From Marinomonas vulgaris (GTDB lineage: Bacteria; Pseudomonadota; Gammaproteobacteria; Pseudomonadales; Marinomonadaceae), in NCBI RefSeq assembly GCF_018145875.1, contig NZ_JAGSSV010000001.1:372001-436000 (forward strand): a stretch of 64,000 nt of DNA, read 5' to 3'. Below are positions 16,723-25,283 of this stretch, in pieces (position 1 is the stretch's first letter; each line of letters begins with the position of its first letter). A program made the position numbers and the translations under genes. The notes under the pieces are model-generated. The model was not told the DNA's origin. It worked only from the letters and a program-made list of their open reading frames with translations, and made no database searches.

Positions 16723-17229
16723 TTAGTGGGCAGCTTTTTTGCCTATTTGCAATGCAATAACAATATTCGCTAAAGCCATAGCGGCAAAAATAACCAGTGT
16801 CCATCCGGGAATACTGAGCCCCAAAAATGTCCAAACTACATCACCGCACTCGCCGGTTCCCATGATCATCGCTTGGGCGATTTCTTGCCACGGGAAAACC
16901 TCAAACATGTAACTTAGACCTGGCAAACACGCCGGTAACTCGTCAAAAGGTAAGCTTTGTAGATATAAATGGCGCACGGCCAACGCCGCACCAATAAGAG
17001 ACAAAACAGCTGCCTTCCAGGCACACCATTTGCGCAGTCTTTCGCTCGACAACACAAAAGAAACCAAGGACACCAAACCGACACAAAAGAAGACAACACG
17101 TTGCAGCATACATAATGGACACGGCTCTAAGCCCATTTGATATTCCATATAAAACGCCACCAGCAACAAAACAAAAGAAACCAAAGCAACGAAACCGTGA
17201 AATCGACGAGCGGACAACAACGCAACCAT
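16723..17229 (-). CDS. dsbB: Disulfide bond formation protein B
   Basis: Inner-membrane quinone reductase that reoxidises DsbA. Four transmembrane helices are visible. The first periplasmic loop carries CPLC (Cys37, Cys40), followed by Arg44 of QR, which binds quinone; the second loop carries the Cys pair in LPACLPGL and TGECGD. I start at ATG 17229 (168 residues), with GGGAA nine bases upstream. A TTG two codons earlier is possible but less likely. Its partner dsbA lies at 27948. Confidence 0.95.
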   Translation of the reverse strand: MVALLSARRFHGFVALVSFVLLLVAFYMEYQMGLEPCPLCMLQRVVFFCVGLVSLVSFVLSSERLRKWCAWKAAVLSLIGAALAVRHLYLQSLPFDELPACLPGLSYMFEVFPWQEIAQAMIMGTGECGDVVWTFLGLSIPGWTLVIFAAMALANIVIALQIGKKAAH

Positions 17230-17332
17230 AAACAAAAATTCCCAAACGAATTGACTAAATCAGAGATATGCAAAAAAAGACAAGCGGGAGAAACCTGTAA
17301 AAACAAAATTCCTACTGACAGAGTACTTTAAT

Positions 17333-17350
17333 GACAGTTAGTATACTGTC
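17333..17350. promoter_or_regulatory. Inverted repeat upstream of the fliL-like gene
   Basis: GACAGT (17333-17338) and ACTGTC (17345-17350) are perfect arms around TAGTAT, 26 bases before the ATG. The orientation is opposite to a LexA box (CTGT-N8-ACAG). It could be an operator or part of the promoter. Confidence 0.35.
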
Positions 17351-17376
17351 TAATAAAACGAATACGAGAGCCAAAC

Positions 17377-17802
17377 ATGTCCTTGACGATCTCTTTACGT
17401 CATAAAATCACTTTCCTCGCCTTACTGGTTTTAGTCTGCTTTACCAGCATAAATGCTTACGCAGAAGAAGAGGGAGAAGCAGTACCAACGGCGTATGTTG
17501 AATTGAAGCCAAACTTTATCGTTAACCATCAGAGCGAAGACACTCGTCTGAGATACATAAAAGCAGGTATTACTATTCGTACCGATGCGAACAGTCAGCT
17601 GCTTATTGAAGACAATATGCCTTTGATTAGAGATGCTTTAGTGATGTTTTTGAGTGCGCGCACCCAAGATCAAGTAACGGGCGCTATTGCACGAGAGAAG
17701 ACACGCGCGGAAGCTGCTGTAGCGGTTAACGAAGCCTTGCAGAATGAAACAGGGCAGTCGCCCGTCACAGATATTTTATTTTCCAGTTTTGTGACCCAAT
17801 AA
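17377..17802 (+). CDS. FliL-like exported protein
   Basis: 141-residue protein with an N-terminal signal peptide (hydrophobic ITFLALLVLVCFTSI, cleavage near AYA-EE) and a FliL-type domain: AYVELKPNFIVNH, LRYIKAGITIRTD, and MPLIRDALVMFLSARTQDQV, ending in VTDILFSSFVTQ. Classical FliL is anchored beside the flagellar motor. This one seems to be cleaved or only weakly anchored, and no flagellar gene is in the window, so it is better called FliL-like. It stands alone, divergent from dsbB, and is convergent with yggX. Confidence 0.8.
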   Translation: MSLTISLRHKITFLALLVLVCFTSINAYAEEEGEAVPTAYVELKPNFIVNHQSEDTRLRYIKAGITIRTDANSQLLIEDNMPLIRDALVMFLSARTQDQVTGAIAREKTRAEAAVAVNEALQNETGQSPVTDILFSSFVTQ

Positions 17803-17836
17803 CACCTGATTCCACCAATGCCGCACTTTAGACGCG

Positions 17837-17875
17837 ACAACGCCCACTGCATCATTCGATACAAGCGGGCGTTGT
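17837..17875. terminator. Terminator-like hairpin between fliL-like gene and yggX
   Basis: ACAACGCCC (17837-17845) and GGGCGTTGT (17867-17875) form a perfect 9-bp GC-rich stem with a 21-base loop between two convergent genes. No T-tract follows, so termination strength is uncertain. Confidence 0.5.
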
Positions 17876-17885
17876 GGCTTAAATA

Positions 17886-18170
17886 TTACAGTTCTTTTAT
17901 GTCGTCTGGGCTGACATAACCTGCTAACTTATCTGTCGCTTCGTTATTGAAAAACTTCTCCATTTGCTCCATCACGTATTTACGCGAGTCTGGCTGCATC
18001 AAATTCAACTGTTTCTCATTGATCATCATGGTTTGCAGTAACTGCCATTCTTGCCATGCCTGCTTAGACACCGTTTGCAAAATATCCTGCCCTTTTGCAC
18101 CCGGTAAAGGCGCACGGTCTAATGCTTCCATCTCTTTTTGAAACTTTTTACAAAACACAGTATTGGCCAT
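17886..18170 (-). CDS. yggX: Probable Fe(2+)-trafficking protein YggX
   Basis: 94-residue cytoplasmic protein linked to iron trafficking and protection of Fe-S clusters against oxidation. The family start MANTVFCKKFQKEMEALDRAPLPG has the conserved Cys7. WQEWQLLQTMMINEKQLNL and the end of the protein also match the family. It usually lies directly behind mutY, whose product carries an Fe-S cluster. Here a chrA gene separates the two, all three on the same strand with short spacers (51 and 76 bases). Confidence 0.95.
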   Translation of the reverse strand: MANTVFCKKFQKEMEALDRAPLPGAKGQDILQTVSKQAWQEWQLLQTMMINEKQLNLMQPDSRKYVMEQMEKFFNNEATDKLAGYVSPDDIKEL

Positions 18171-18221
18171 AAGACGCTCTCATTTTTAAACAATAGAATG
18201 GAATAAATAAAATAATGGCGC

Positions 18222-19418
18222 TCATCCGCCAGAAATCAAGCCCAAAGCCACAAAGCTCAAAATCAAAGTGAAAATTGATGGTCGCTTAACGCGCAGCCAG
18301 GCAAACCCAACCAGCACCGGCATCAGATCCCAAACAGTCAAAACGCTTGAGGTCAAAATAGGATTCCACAGCGCTGCCAGTAAAATCCCCACAACGGCGG
18401 CATTTAAACACATCACCACAGAACGAAAGCGAGCATAGTAGGATAAGCCTTGCCACATGGATTGTGCACTCAGCATGAGCAGCAAACCAGACAGAAACAC
18501 AGCAAGCGTCGCCACACCAGCCCAAAGCCAAATGTTTGCATCACTGGGTGCCGACGAAGCGCCTAAAAAACTAGCCATTGTGAACATGGGGCCTGGCACC
18601 GCTTGGGCCGCGGCGTACCCCATTAACAAATCTGCATCGGCGACACTATCCGAAACAAACGCCGACAACATGGGCAACACCACATGTCCGCCGCCAAACA
18701 CCAGCGCCCCCGCCTGATAAAAATTCGAAAACAATTGGCTCAATTGATCTGTTAGTACAAAGCCTACAAAAAACAGCCCTATTACCATGGCCAATAACCA
18801 AGGAGCAAAGCGAACAGCAGGTAGAGGTTCGGCTGTATAAGCAACAGGCGGCGACGTAAACAAACTGAACACACCCGCTGCGAATAACACCCACAAACTC
18901 ACCATGCTCAACGCGGGATACAGCACAGGTAAAAACACCATAAAAGCGGCGCTAAACAATGCTAATACTCCCATTGCGGTAGACTTGCAGAAAGCACGCC
19001 ACATATTAAGACAAGCGTCCGCCACCACCACAACCGCCAACAGCTTAAGGCCATGCACCAGGTTGCTAAACCATAACTGGTCTTGCCAATGTTGACCAAA
19101 TTGCGCCAATAACACCATGATAATAAAAGACGGTAAGGTGAAACCGACAAACGCCGCCCAAGCTCCTAACCACCCGGCTCGATGATAACCTAGTGCAAAG
19201 CCTACTTGACTCGATCCCGGTCCTGGCACCACTTGACTCAAGGCAACCCATTGAGCGTATTGGGCTTCCGTCGCCCATTTTTTTCGCTGGATAAAAGTCT
19301 GATTAAAATAACCAAGGTGCGCTGCCGGCCCGCCAAAACTGGTCAATCCTAATAAAAGAAAAGTCCAAAAAACGTCCAACACACGTTGCCCATAACGGGA
19401 AAATGATTTATTTGGCAT
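18222..19418 (-). CDS. chrA: Chromate transporter ChrA (bidomain)
   Basis: Inner-membrane protein of the CHR family, 398 residues with two homologous halves of about six segments each. Half one has the signatures FGGPAAHLGYF and LSQVVPGPGSSQ; half two has FGGGHVVLPML and AAQAVPGPMF. The long form is associated with chromate efflux, though many environmental members have no tested role. GAGAG precedes the ATG. No chrB regulator is adjacent. It sits between mutY and yggX, interrupting a pair that is adjacent in relatives, which suggests a later insertion into the operon. Confidence 0.92.
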   Translation of the reverse strand: MPNKSFSRYGQRVLDVFWTFLLLGLTSFGGPAAHLGYFNQTFIQRKKWATEAQYAQWVALSQVVPGPGSSQVGFALGYHRAGWLGAWAAFVGFTLPSFIIMVLLAQFGQHWQDQLWFSNLVHGLKLLAVVVVADACLNMWRAFCKSTAMGVLALFSAAFMVFLPVLYPALSMVSLWVLFAAGVFSLFTSPPVAYTAEPLPAVRFAPWLLAMVIGLFFVGFVLTDQLSQLFSNFYQAGALVFGGGHVVLPMLSAFVSDSVADADLLMGYAAAQAVPGPMFTMASFLGASSAPSDANIWLWAGVATLAVFLSGLLLMLSAQSMWQGLSYYARFRSVVMCLNAAVVGILLAALWNPILTSSVLTVWDLMPVLVGFAWLRVKRPSIFTLILSFVALGLISGG

Positions 19419-19494
19419 GAAACTCTCTCAAGGCATTATGTTTATTGGCCTATCTGATTCAGCTTTAACGTATGATCCAACATCACACGGTGAA

Positions 19495-20547
19495 TCAAGC
19501 AATCGCCTGCATCAAAATTGTCCTCACAGGGGCTGGCAAACCTTGCGCCAACGCCTCTTGTGAATCAAACCACTGGTACTTATCTCCTTCCAAAATCAAG
19601 CTGATATCGGCTAGGTGTAATTGGCTCGGAGAAATGTCCAAATGATAATGACTAAAGGTATGACGGAAAGATGACAAAGGTATTACCTCGGTAACTTGAG
19701 TCGCGAATCGTTGTTCGCAATGCAAGACGACAGACTCGTCGCTAGCCACTTCAGGTAAGCTCCAAAGCCCACCCCAAATGCCAGTTTGCGGGCGTTTTTC
19801 CAGCAAGAACTGTCCACTTGCGTTGGTTAATACCAATAATTGCAGGCTTTTTTCGGGTTTGGCGGCTTTTTTCGGTTTTCGGATAGGGAATTGCGTTGGG
19901 TCTTGGGTTAATCGCGCTTGGCAATCAGTTTGTAAGGGGCACAGCAAACACTGAGGTTTAGAACGAGTACAAAGTGTGGCTCCTAGGTCCATCATGGCTT
20001 GAGTGTAATCGCCACAACGCTCGCTTGGCATATAGTGCTCGGCCAGTTCCCACATGGCGTTTTCGGTTTTTTTCTCCCCAGGCCAGGTCGACACAGCATG
20101 AAATCGAGCTAAAACACGCTTTACGTTACCGTCTAAAATCGCCGCTTGCACACCACGGGAAATCGACAAAATCGCTGCCGCGGTTGAACGGCCAATACCC
20201 GGCAGTTCACACACTCCTTCCACGCTTAATGGAAATACACAGTCGTATTCGTCCACCAGCCTTTTAGCGGCTTTATGCATATTCCGAGCGCGCGCGTAAT
20301 AGCCCAAACCACTCCAATGGGCGAGCACCTCGTCTTGATCGGCATTTGCCAAAGCCTCAACAGTGGGGAAAGACGCCATAAAAGCATGATAATAGGGAAT
20401 AACCGTGGTCACCTGCGTTTGCTGCAGCATGATTTCTGAAATCCAAACCCGATATGGGGTTTTGTCGACTTGCCACGGCAGACTTTTACGCCCGTGCTCA
20501 TCAAACCACGCCAACACACGGGGCGCAAAATTCTCAACTGGTGTCAT
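19495..20547 (-). CDS. mutY: Adenine DNA glycosylase MutY
   Basis: Removes adenine mispaired with 8-oxoguanine. 350 residues. The N-terminal HhH-GPD domain has LQQTQVTTVIPYY, LPGIGRSTAAAILS (about 118-131) and the catalytic Asp in ILDGNVKRVLARF. The [4Fe-4S] loop is C-x6-C-x2-C-x5-C (CTRSKPQCLLCPLQTDC). The C-terminal NUDIX-like domain that reads 8-oxoG follows (FLLEKRPQTGIWGGLWSLPE). It is the second gene after asmA on the same strand, 35 bases downstream. Confidence 0.97.
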   Translation of the reverse strand: MTPVENFAPRVLAWFDEHGRKSLPWQVDKTPYRVWISEIMLQQTQVTTVIPYYHAFMASFPTVEALANADQDEVLAHWSGLGYYARARNMHKAAKRLVDEYDCVFPLSVEGVCELPGIGRSTAAAILSISRGVQAAILDGNVKRVLARFHAVSTWPGEKKTENAMWELAEHYMPSERCGDYTQAMMDLGATLCTRSKPQCLLCPLQTDCQARLTQDPTQFPIRKPKKAAKPEKSLQLLVLTNASGQFLLEKRPQTGIWGGLWSLPEVASDESVVLHCEQRFATQVTEVIPLSSFRHTFSHYHLDISPSQLHLADISLILEGDKYQWFDSQEALAQGLPAPVRTILMQAIA

Positions 20548-20582
20548 CTTTTTCTCGTTTTTACCTTAATAATGGTCTTGGG

Positions 20583-22805
20583 TTAAAACAGGCTTTTTAG
20601 TTTATCTTTGAGCTTGTCTTTTAAGCGCTCTTGTTCCGCTTCGGCTTTTTCTTCCAGCTTGACTTTTAAACGCTCTTTTTCTTCATCGGCTTTGGCTTTT
20701 AACTCTTCTTTCGCCAAGTCCGCAAACAGAGATCCGAAGCCTTTTAAGTCAGGCCCACATAAACCGGCTGGGTCATCACTAAACTCGCCCTTACATACGA
20801 TGGGGAAAGCCAGTTTGGCCACTTTTTCATTTACACGACACGCGTTATCCAAACCACTGCCGCCAAGGCCAACATTGGCTTGATAGTCCAATGAGGCATT
20901 TGGCAAGGACACCACACCATCGCCGGTGACTTGTACGCCTGCCGAGCGAATTTCTAAACCCGGAGTCGATACCTGACCATTCACAATGTGCGCAGGAAAG
21001 CGCATGGTTTCAAAGGGCGTATCTGGACCAAATTCGCTTTCGTCTATGGCGTCTTTGCGCACTGCGGCAATGCCTTGGCACACGGTTTTAGTGAGGTTCG
21101 TGCCGATCAAAGCACCATTGCGAATGTCGACCAATAAATCGCCCTGCAAGGACGCCATCAAAGCGTCCACGCTGTTGCCTGTGGTATTCAATTCGCCGTT
21201 TAAGTAAGTGGCCCCAGCGATTTTATCCATGTCCATAAAGTCCACCAATAAAGGCTGAATCTGCACACCATCGATGGTTGGCGACACCGACACGGTCGGC
21301 ATTTTACCACGCACATCCAAACTGGCTTGGGACGACACACTGCCCTCATACAAGGTCGCTTTTAACGGCGATATCTCTACTAAACCTTGAAATTGCGTTG
21401 AATCCAGCTCGATTTTGTCGATTTTAACGTTCTTTACGACTAGGCTCTCAAACACCATGTCCACATGACCATTGAGCTCTCGAATCGTGTCGACGGGAAT
21501 CAACTCGCTTGGCGCAGTGGCTTGCTCAACCTTGGCTTCCACCTGAGCTTCAGTAACCGCGACCTTGGAGCCGTTTTCATTTTCTTCCACGGGCTTTGGT
21601 AGGTAACGATCTAGATTAAGGTTTTTCCCCGCCACACTCACGTCCCAGCGCAATGGGGACAAATCCAACACCGCATTGGCTTCGATACTGGTATCGTCCA
21701 TGACCAGTGAAATAGGCTGTGCGGTAACCGTGTCCATGTTGCCTTCTAAAGTGATCGCCGCTCTGGCTTTGGTTAACGCGGTTTCGTCCGCCATGTCGGG
21801 CAAAGCCACACTAAGACGAGTAAGCAAATACCTTGGGTTAAATTCGCCAATCGACAACACAGCAGAAAACTGCGGATCGCTGAGCACCTGATAGGCTCGT
21901 ACTTTCGCATCGAGGTTTACCCCCAGCACGTTCAAAGACAAACCATCTAACAGGACATTTTCCTGTGGCAAATCGACGTCCAGCGTCATGGCACTGAGTT
22001 TGGCGCTAATCGGACTTGCGGGTAACGAGTCCCCTTCCACTTCGCCCGTTAACACCAGTGAATCCAATGACAAGGTCTCTCTGGAGGGAAACACTGCCAA
22101 GTTAGCGCTTAATGTCGCCTTCGCGTTGATCGCGGAGCCGCCTTGCAAGTCACTCTGCGTTACAGCCATGTCCATCGCCATCGGCCAAGCTTTGTCCCAC
22201 TGCACATCGTTTAAACGTATGGTCAAGGTGGCATCGATAAGCTGGTTGGTTTGTTCATCGCGATATTGCACTTGCGCGTTTTCAATGATCAATTCATCGA
22301 GCTGTAAGTCGGGCAAGTTTAAGGGAGAAGATGAAGGGTTAGCCTCATCAGTTTGAACAGAAGTCGATGCCTGCGCGGGTGTCGGTGATGCGCCCGACGA
22401 AGACGCAACCGCTTGGGGTTGGGTCATTTCCCAGTTTCCACGGCCTTGGGCGTCTTTTTTCAGCCGTGCGGTTAAGTTCACCAAATTGACTTTGTCCACT
22501 TGGATTTTTTGTTCGAGCAAGGGCAAGATCGCCAAGCCAAATTCAGCACGATCGAATTGTACGATTTCAGCATCTGTCCCCAGCGCCACGCCAATGTCTT
22601 CAAGCTCTAAGCCAAGCCAAGGGAAAAAGGACCAACTAATGTCGCCGTCTAGCCGCAGAGTCACGTTGGCTTTATCTAGCGCAACGCTTTTGAGCTCGTC
22701 TTTAAAATCATTCGGATTGACGAATAAAATAACGTACGCCAATAAAATGGCAACCAGGGCCAAAAGCCCTCCGATAAACAGTGACAGTCGCTTTACCCAC
22801 ACCAT
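20583..22805 (-). CDS. asmA: AsmA family envelope protein
   Basis: 740-residue protein with an N-terminal inner-membrane helix (LSLFIGGLLALVAILLAYVILFVNP) followed by a long periplasmic beta-rich body. AsmA-like proteins are thought to form lipid-transfer bridges and affect outer-membrane biogenesis. Family signatures are the N-terminal FVNPNDFKDEL...KANVTLRLDGDISWSFFPWLGLELEDI and the C-terminal AsmA_2 region (LVDIRNGALIGTNLTKTVC). The last 50 residues are an unusual Lys/Glu/Leu-rich coiled-coil tail (repeats of KEELKAKADEEKERLK type). AGGAG precedes the ATG. It is divergent from hisB. Confidence 0.93.
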   Translation of the reverse strand: MVWVKRLSLFIGGLLALVAILLAYVILFVNPNDFKDELKSVALDKANVTLRLDGDISWSFFPWLGLELEDIGVALGTDAEIVQFDRAEFGLAILPLLEQKIQVDKVNLVNLTARLKKDAQGRGNWEMTQPQAVASSSGASPTPAQASTSVQTDEANPSSSPLNLPDLQLDELIIENAQVQYRDEQTNQLIDATLTIRLNDVQWDKAWPMAMDMAVTQSDLQGGSAINAKATLSANLAVFPSRETLSLDSLVLTGEVEGDSLPASPISAKLSAMTLDVDLPQENVLLDGLSLNVLGVNLDAKVRAYQVLSDPQFSAVLSIGEFNPRYLLTRLSVALPDMADETALTKARAAITLEGNMDTVTAQPISLVMDDTSIEANAVLDLSPLRWDVSVAGKNLNLDRYLPKPVEENENGSKVAVTEAQVEAKVEQATAPSELIPVDTIRELNGHVDMVFESLVVKNVKIDKIELDSTQFQGLVEISPLKATLYEGSVSSQASLDVRGKMPTVSVSPTIDGVQIQPLLVDFMDMDKIAGATYLNGELNTTGNSVDALMASLQGDLLVDIRNGALIGTNLTKTVCQGIAAVRKDAIDESEFGPDTPFETMRFPAHIVNGQVSTPGLEIRSAGVQVTGDGVVSLPNASLDYQANVGLGGSGLDNACRVNEKVAKLAFPIVCKGEFSDDPAGLCGPDLKGFGSLFADLAKEELKAKADEEKERLKVKLEEKAEAEQERLKDKLKDKLKSLF

Positions 22806-22998
22806 GGCACACTCCTAGAAAACGATCGATTGGCTTATCATAGCACTCGATGTCTGGCTTTATCGACGCTATAGAAAGAACTCATCGAAAAACACCCCGA
22901 CAAAGCGTAGAAGCAAACCAGCCCTCGTTCTATAATGTGGCCCTTATGTTTACAACGTGGCGAACTGATCGCCTCACTTACTGTGGAGAAACCAATCA

Positions 22999-23592
22999 AT
23001 GTCCGATCGCATTGCCAGTGTCGAGCGTAATACGCTTGAAACTCAGATCAAGGTATCGATTAACCTAGACGGTACCGGTAAATTCAATTGCGTCACAGGC
23101 GTGCCTTTTCTTGACCACATGCTGGAGCAAGTGGCTCGTCATGGCTTAATTGACATGGATATTCACGCGGTTGGCGATCTTCACATCGACGCTCACCACA
23201 CGGTAGAAGATTTGGGCATCACGCTAGGCCAAGCTTTTGACATTGCGGTTGGCGACAAAAAAGGCATCAAACGTTACGGCCATGCTTACGTGCCATTAGA
23301 CGAAGCTTTGTCTCGTGTGGTCATCGATTTCTCTGGTCGTCCGGGCTTACAAATGCACGTGCCTTTTACTCGTGGCTCTGTTGGCGGTTTCGATGTGGAT
23401 TTATTCTCTGAATTTTTCCACGGCTTTATTAACCACTCGAAAACAACGCTTCACTTAGACAACTTGCGTGGTAAAAACACTCACCACCAAGCCGAAACCA
23501 TCTTTAAAGCCTTCGGTCGTGCATTGCGCATGGCGCTAGAAGTCGATGAGCGCATGGCGGGGCAAATGCCGTCCACTAAGGGTTGTTTGTAG
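22999..23592 (+). CDS. hisB: Imidazoleglycerol-phosphate dehydratase
   Basis: Sixth step of histidine biosynthesis: dehydrates imidazole glycerol phosphate to imidazole acetol phosphate. 197 residues, the monofunctional form without the phosphatase domain found in E. coli HisB. Metal-binding motifs are visible: [24 protein letters not shown] (about 69-79), [14 protein letters not shown] and [18 protein letters not shown]. It begins a his cluster with hisH and hisF at short spacing (10 and 26 bases). Confidence 0.97.
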   Translation: MSDRIASVERNTLETQIKVSINLDGTGKFNCVTGVPFLDHMLEQVARHGLIDMDIHAVGDLHIDAHHTVEDLGITLGQAFDIAVGDKKGIKRYGHAYVPLDEALSRVVIDFSGRPGLQMHVPFTRGSVGGFDVDLFSEFFHGFINHSKTTLHLDNLRGKNTHHQAETIFKAFGRALRMALEVDERMAGQMPSTKGCL

Positions 23593-23602
23593 GATTCTCA
23601 CT

Positions 23603-24280
23603 ATGACAGACATCACAAAGCGTGACGTTAAGCACTCTACAGTTGCCGTAATCGACTACGGCATGGGTAACCTGCATTCAGTCGCCAAGGCGCTAGAGCA
23701 TGTGGCTGATGAACACACTACGGTTGTGGTCACCAGTGATCCTGCGGTCATCGACGCGGCGGATCGTGTGTTACTGCCAGGCGTTGGCGCAATTCGTGAT
23801 TGTATCGGCGAAATGTACAACACAGGCTTGGTACCAAGCATTCGTAAAGCCATGAAAGAAAAGCCGTTTTTAGCGATCTGTGTGGGCATTCAATCATTGA
23901 TGTCGCACAGTGAAGAAAACGGCGGTGTGGACTGTTTGAATCACTTTGCCGGCAACGCCTTATTCTTTGGCAATAACCATAAAGATTACGACGGCAGCAA
24001 ACTCAAAGTGCCGCACATGGGCTGGAACCAAGTAAAGCACACTATTAAGCACCCCTTATGGGAAGGCATTCCAGACAACGCGCGGTTTTATTTCGTCCAC
24101 AGTTTTTATGTAGTGCCGGAAAACAAAGCCGAAGTGGCTGGCACCTGCGATTACGGTCTAGAATTTTGTGTGGCACTGGCTCGCGATAATGTCTTCGCGG
24201 TGCAATTCCACCCAGAAAAGAGCCACAAAGACGGTCTGCAGCTGTACAAAAACTTCATCCACTGGGATGGCAAGCCATAA
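23603..24280 (+). CDS. hisH: Imidazole glycerol phosphate synthase, glutaminase subunit HisH
   Basis: Supplies ammonia from glutamine to HisF. 225 residues from ATG 23603, chosen because AGGA at 23591-23594 is 8 bases upstream; earlier in-frame starts lie inside hisB. The class I glutaminase triad is visible: Cys93 in AICVGIQSL, His203 and Glu205 in [10 protein letters not shown]. The oxyanion region is LLPGVGAI. The N-terminus is about 10 residues longer than usual before [10 protein letters not shown]. It is followed directly by hisF, without the hisA that normally lies between them. Confidence 0.95.
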   Translation: MTDITKRDVKHSTVAVIDYGMGNLHSVAKALEHVADEHTTVVVTSDPAVIDAADRVLLPGVGAIRDCIGEMYNTGLVPSIRKAMKEKPFLAICVGIQSLMSHSEENGGVDCLNHFAGNALFFGNNHKDYDGSKLKVPHMGWNQVKHTIKHPLWEGIPDNARFYFVHSFYVVPENKAEVAGTCDYGLEFCVALARDNVFAVQFHPEKSHKDGLQLYKNFIHWDGKP

Positions 24281-24306
24281 CCATTTTCTAGATTAGGAGC
24301 CATTTT

Positions 24307-25080
24307 ATGGGCTTAGCAAAACGTATTATTCCTTGTCTTGATGTGGACAATGGTCGTGTCGTCAAGGGCGTGCAGTTTTTGGACATTCGCGATGCCGGCG
24401 ACCCGGTAGAAGTCGCCAAACGTTACGACGAACAAGGCGCCGATGAGATCACTTTTTTGGACATCACCGCCAGCTCCGACGATCGTGAAACCACGGTTCA
24501 TATGGTCGAAGCCATTGCCAGCCAGGTATTCATTCCCCTAACCGTGGGTGGTGGTATTCGCACCTGTGAAGACATTCGTCGCATGCTCAACGCTGGTGCC
24601 GACAAAGTCGGTATTAACACAGCCGCGGTGTTTAACCCAGAATTCGTTCGTGAAGCGGCGCAGCGCTTTGGTTCTCAATGTATCGTTGTGGCCATTGATG
24701 CGAAAAAAGTCAGCGCGGAAGGCGAAGCCGATAAGTGGGAAATTTTCACCCATGGCGGCCGCAAGCCAACCGGTCTCGACGCTGTCGAATGGGCGAAGAA
24801 AATGGTCGACTACGGCGCCGGTGAAATATTGCTCACCAGCATGGATCGCGACGGTACGAAAAACGGTTTCGATTTGGGTGTGACGCGCGCCATCAGTGAA
24901 GCCGTGCATGTGCCTGTTATCGCTTCTGGCGGTGTGGGTAATCTTGACCATCTTGTCGATGGCGTGATTGAAGGCAAAGCCGACGCCGTATTAGCCGCCA
25001 GTATTTTTCACTTTGGCGAGTACAGCATCGCACAAGCGAAACAGCGTATGACCGATGCGGGCATTGAGATGCGCCTGTAA
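24307..25080 (+). CDS. hisF: Imidazole glycerol phosphate synthase, cyclase subunit HisF
   Basis: TIM-barrel cyclase that makes imidazole glycerol phosphate and AICAR from PRFAR and ammonia. 257 residues. Catalytic Asp11 lies in [15 protein letters not shown], and the second Asp in [15 protein letters not shown]. Phosphate-binding loops are LTVGGGIRT and [14 protein letters not shown] precedes the ATG. It is the last gene of the hisB-hisH-hisF run, followed by a 12-bp hairpin. Confidence 0.97.
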   Translation: MGLAKRIIPCLDVDNGRVVKGVQFLDIRDAGDPVEVAKRYDEQGADEITFLDITASSDDRETTVHMVEAIASQVFIPLTVGGGIRTCEDIRRMLNAGADKVGINTAAVFNPEFVREAAQRFGSQCIVVAIDAKKVSAEGEADKWEIFTHGGRKPTGLDAVEWAKKMVDYGAGEILLTSMDRDGTKNGFDLGVTRAISEAVHVPVIASGGVGNLDHLVDGVIEGKADAVLAASIFHFGEYSIAQAKQRMTDAGIEMRL

Positions 25081-25114
25081 TCGATTGTTTATCGCAAGAC
25101 TATTGAACACACGA

Positions 25115-25154
25115 CAGACTTACAGCGACGCGATGATAAGTGGCTGTAAGTCTG
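25115..25154. terminator. Hairpin after hisF
   Basis: Perfect 12-bp stem CAGACTTACAGC (25115-25126) / GCTGTAAGTCTG (25143-25154) with a 16-base loop, followed by CATATTTTGTG. A modest T-rich tail makes it a likely but weak terminator of the his run. It could also be a regulatory element ahead of gshA. Confidence 0.55.
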
Positions 25155-25283
25155 CATATTTTGTGCACTAGGTATCTGTTACTTGCTGCGAGCCAGCTCT
25201 GGCGAGTACAATCCTGACCAATTTCAATGTGCCCAATTCAGTTTGGCTCTACCTTAGCCCTACCTAAATAGAAGGAAGACTTC

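Noticed and set aside
17333-17350. LexA operator before the fliL-like gene
   Set aside because: The arms read ACAG...CTGT, the reverse of the CTGT-N8-ACAG LexA pattern.
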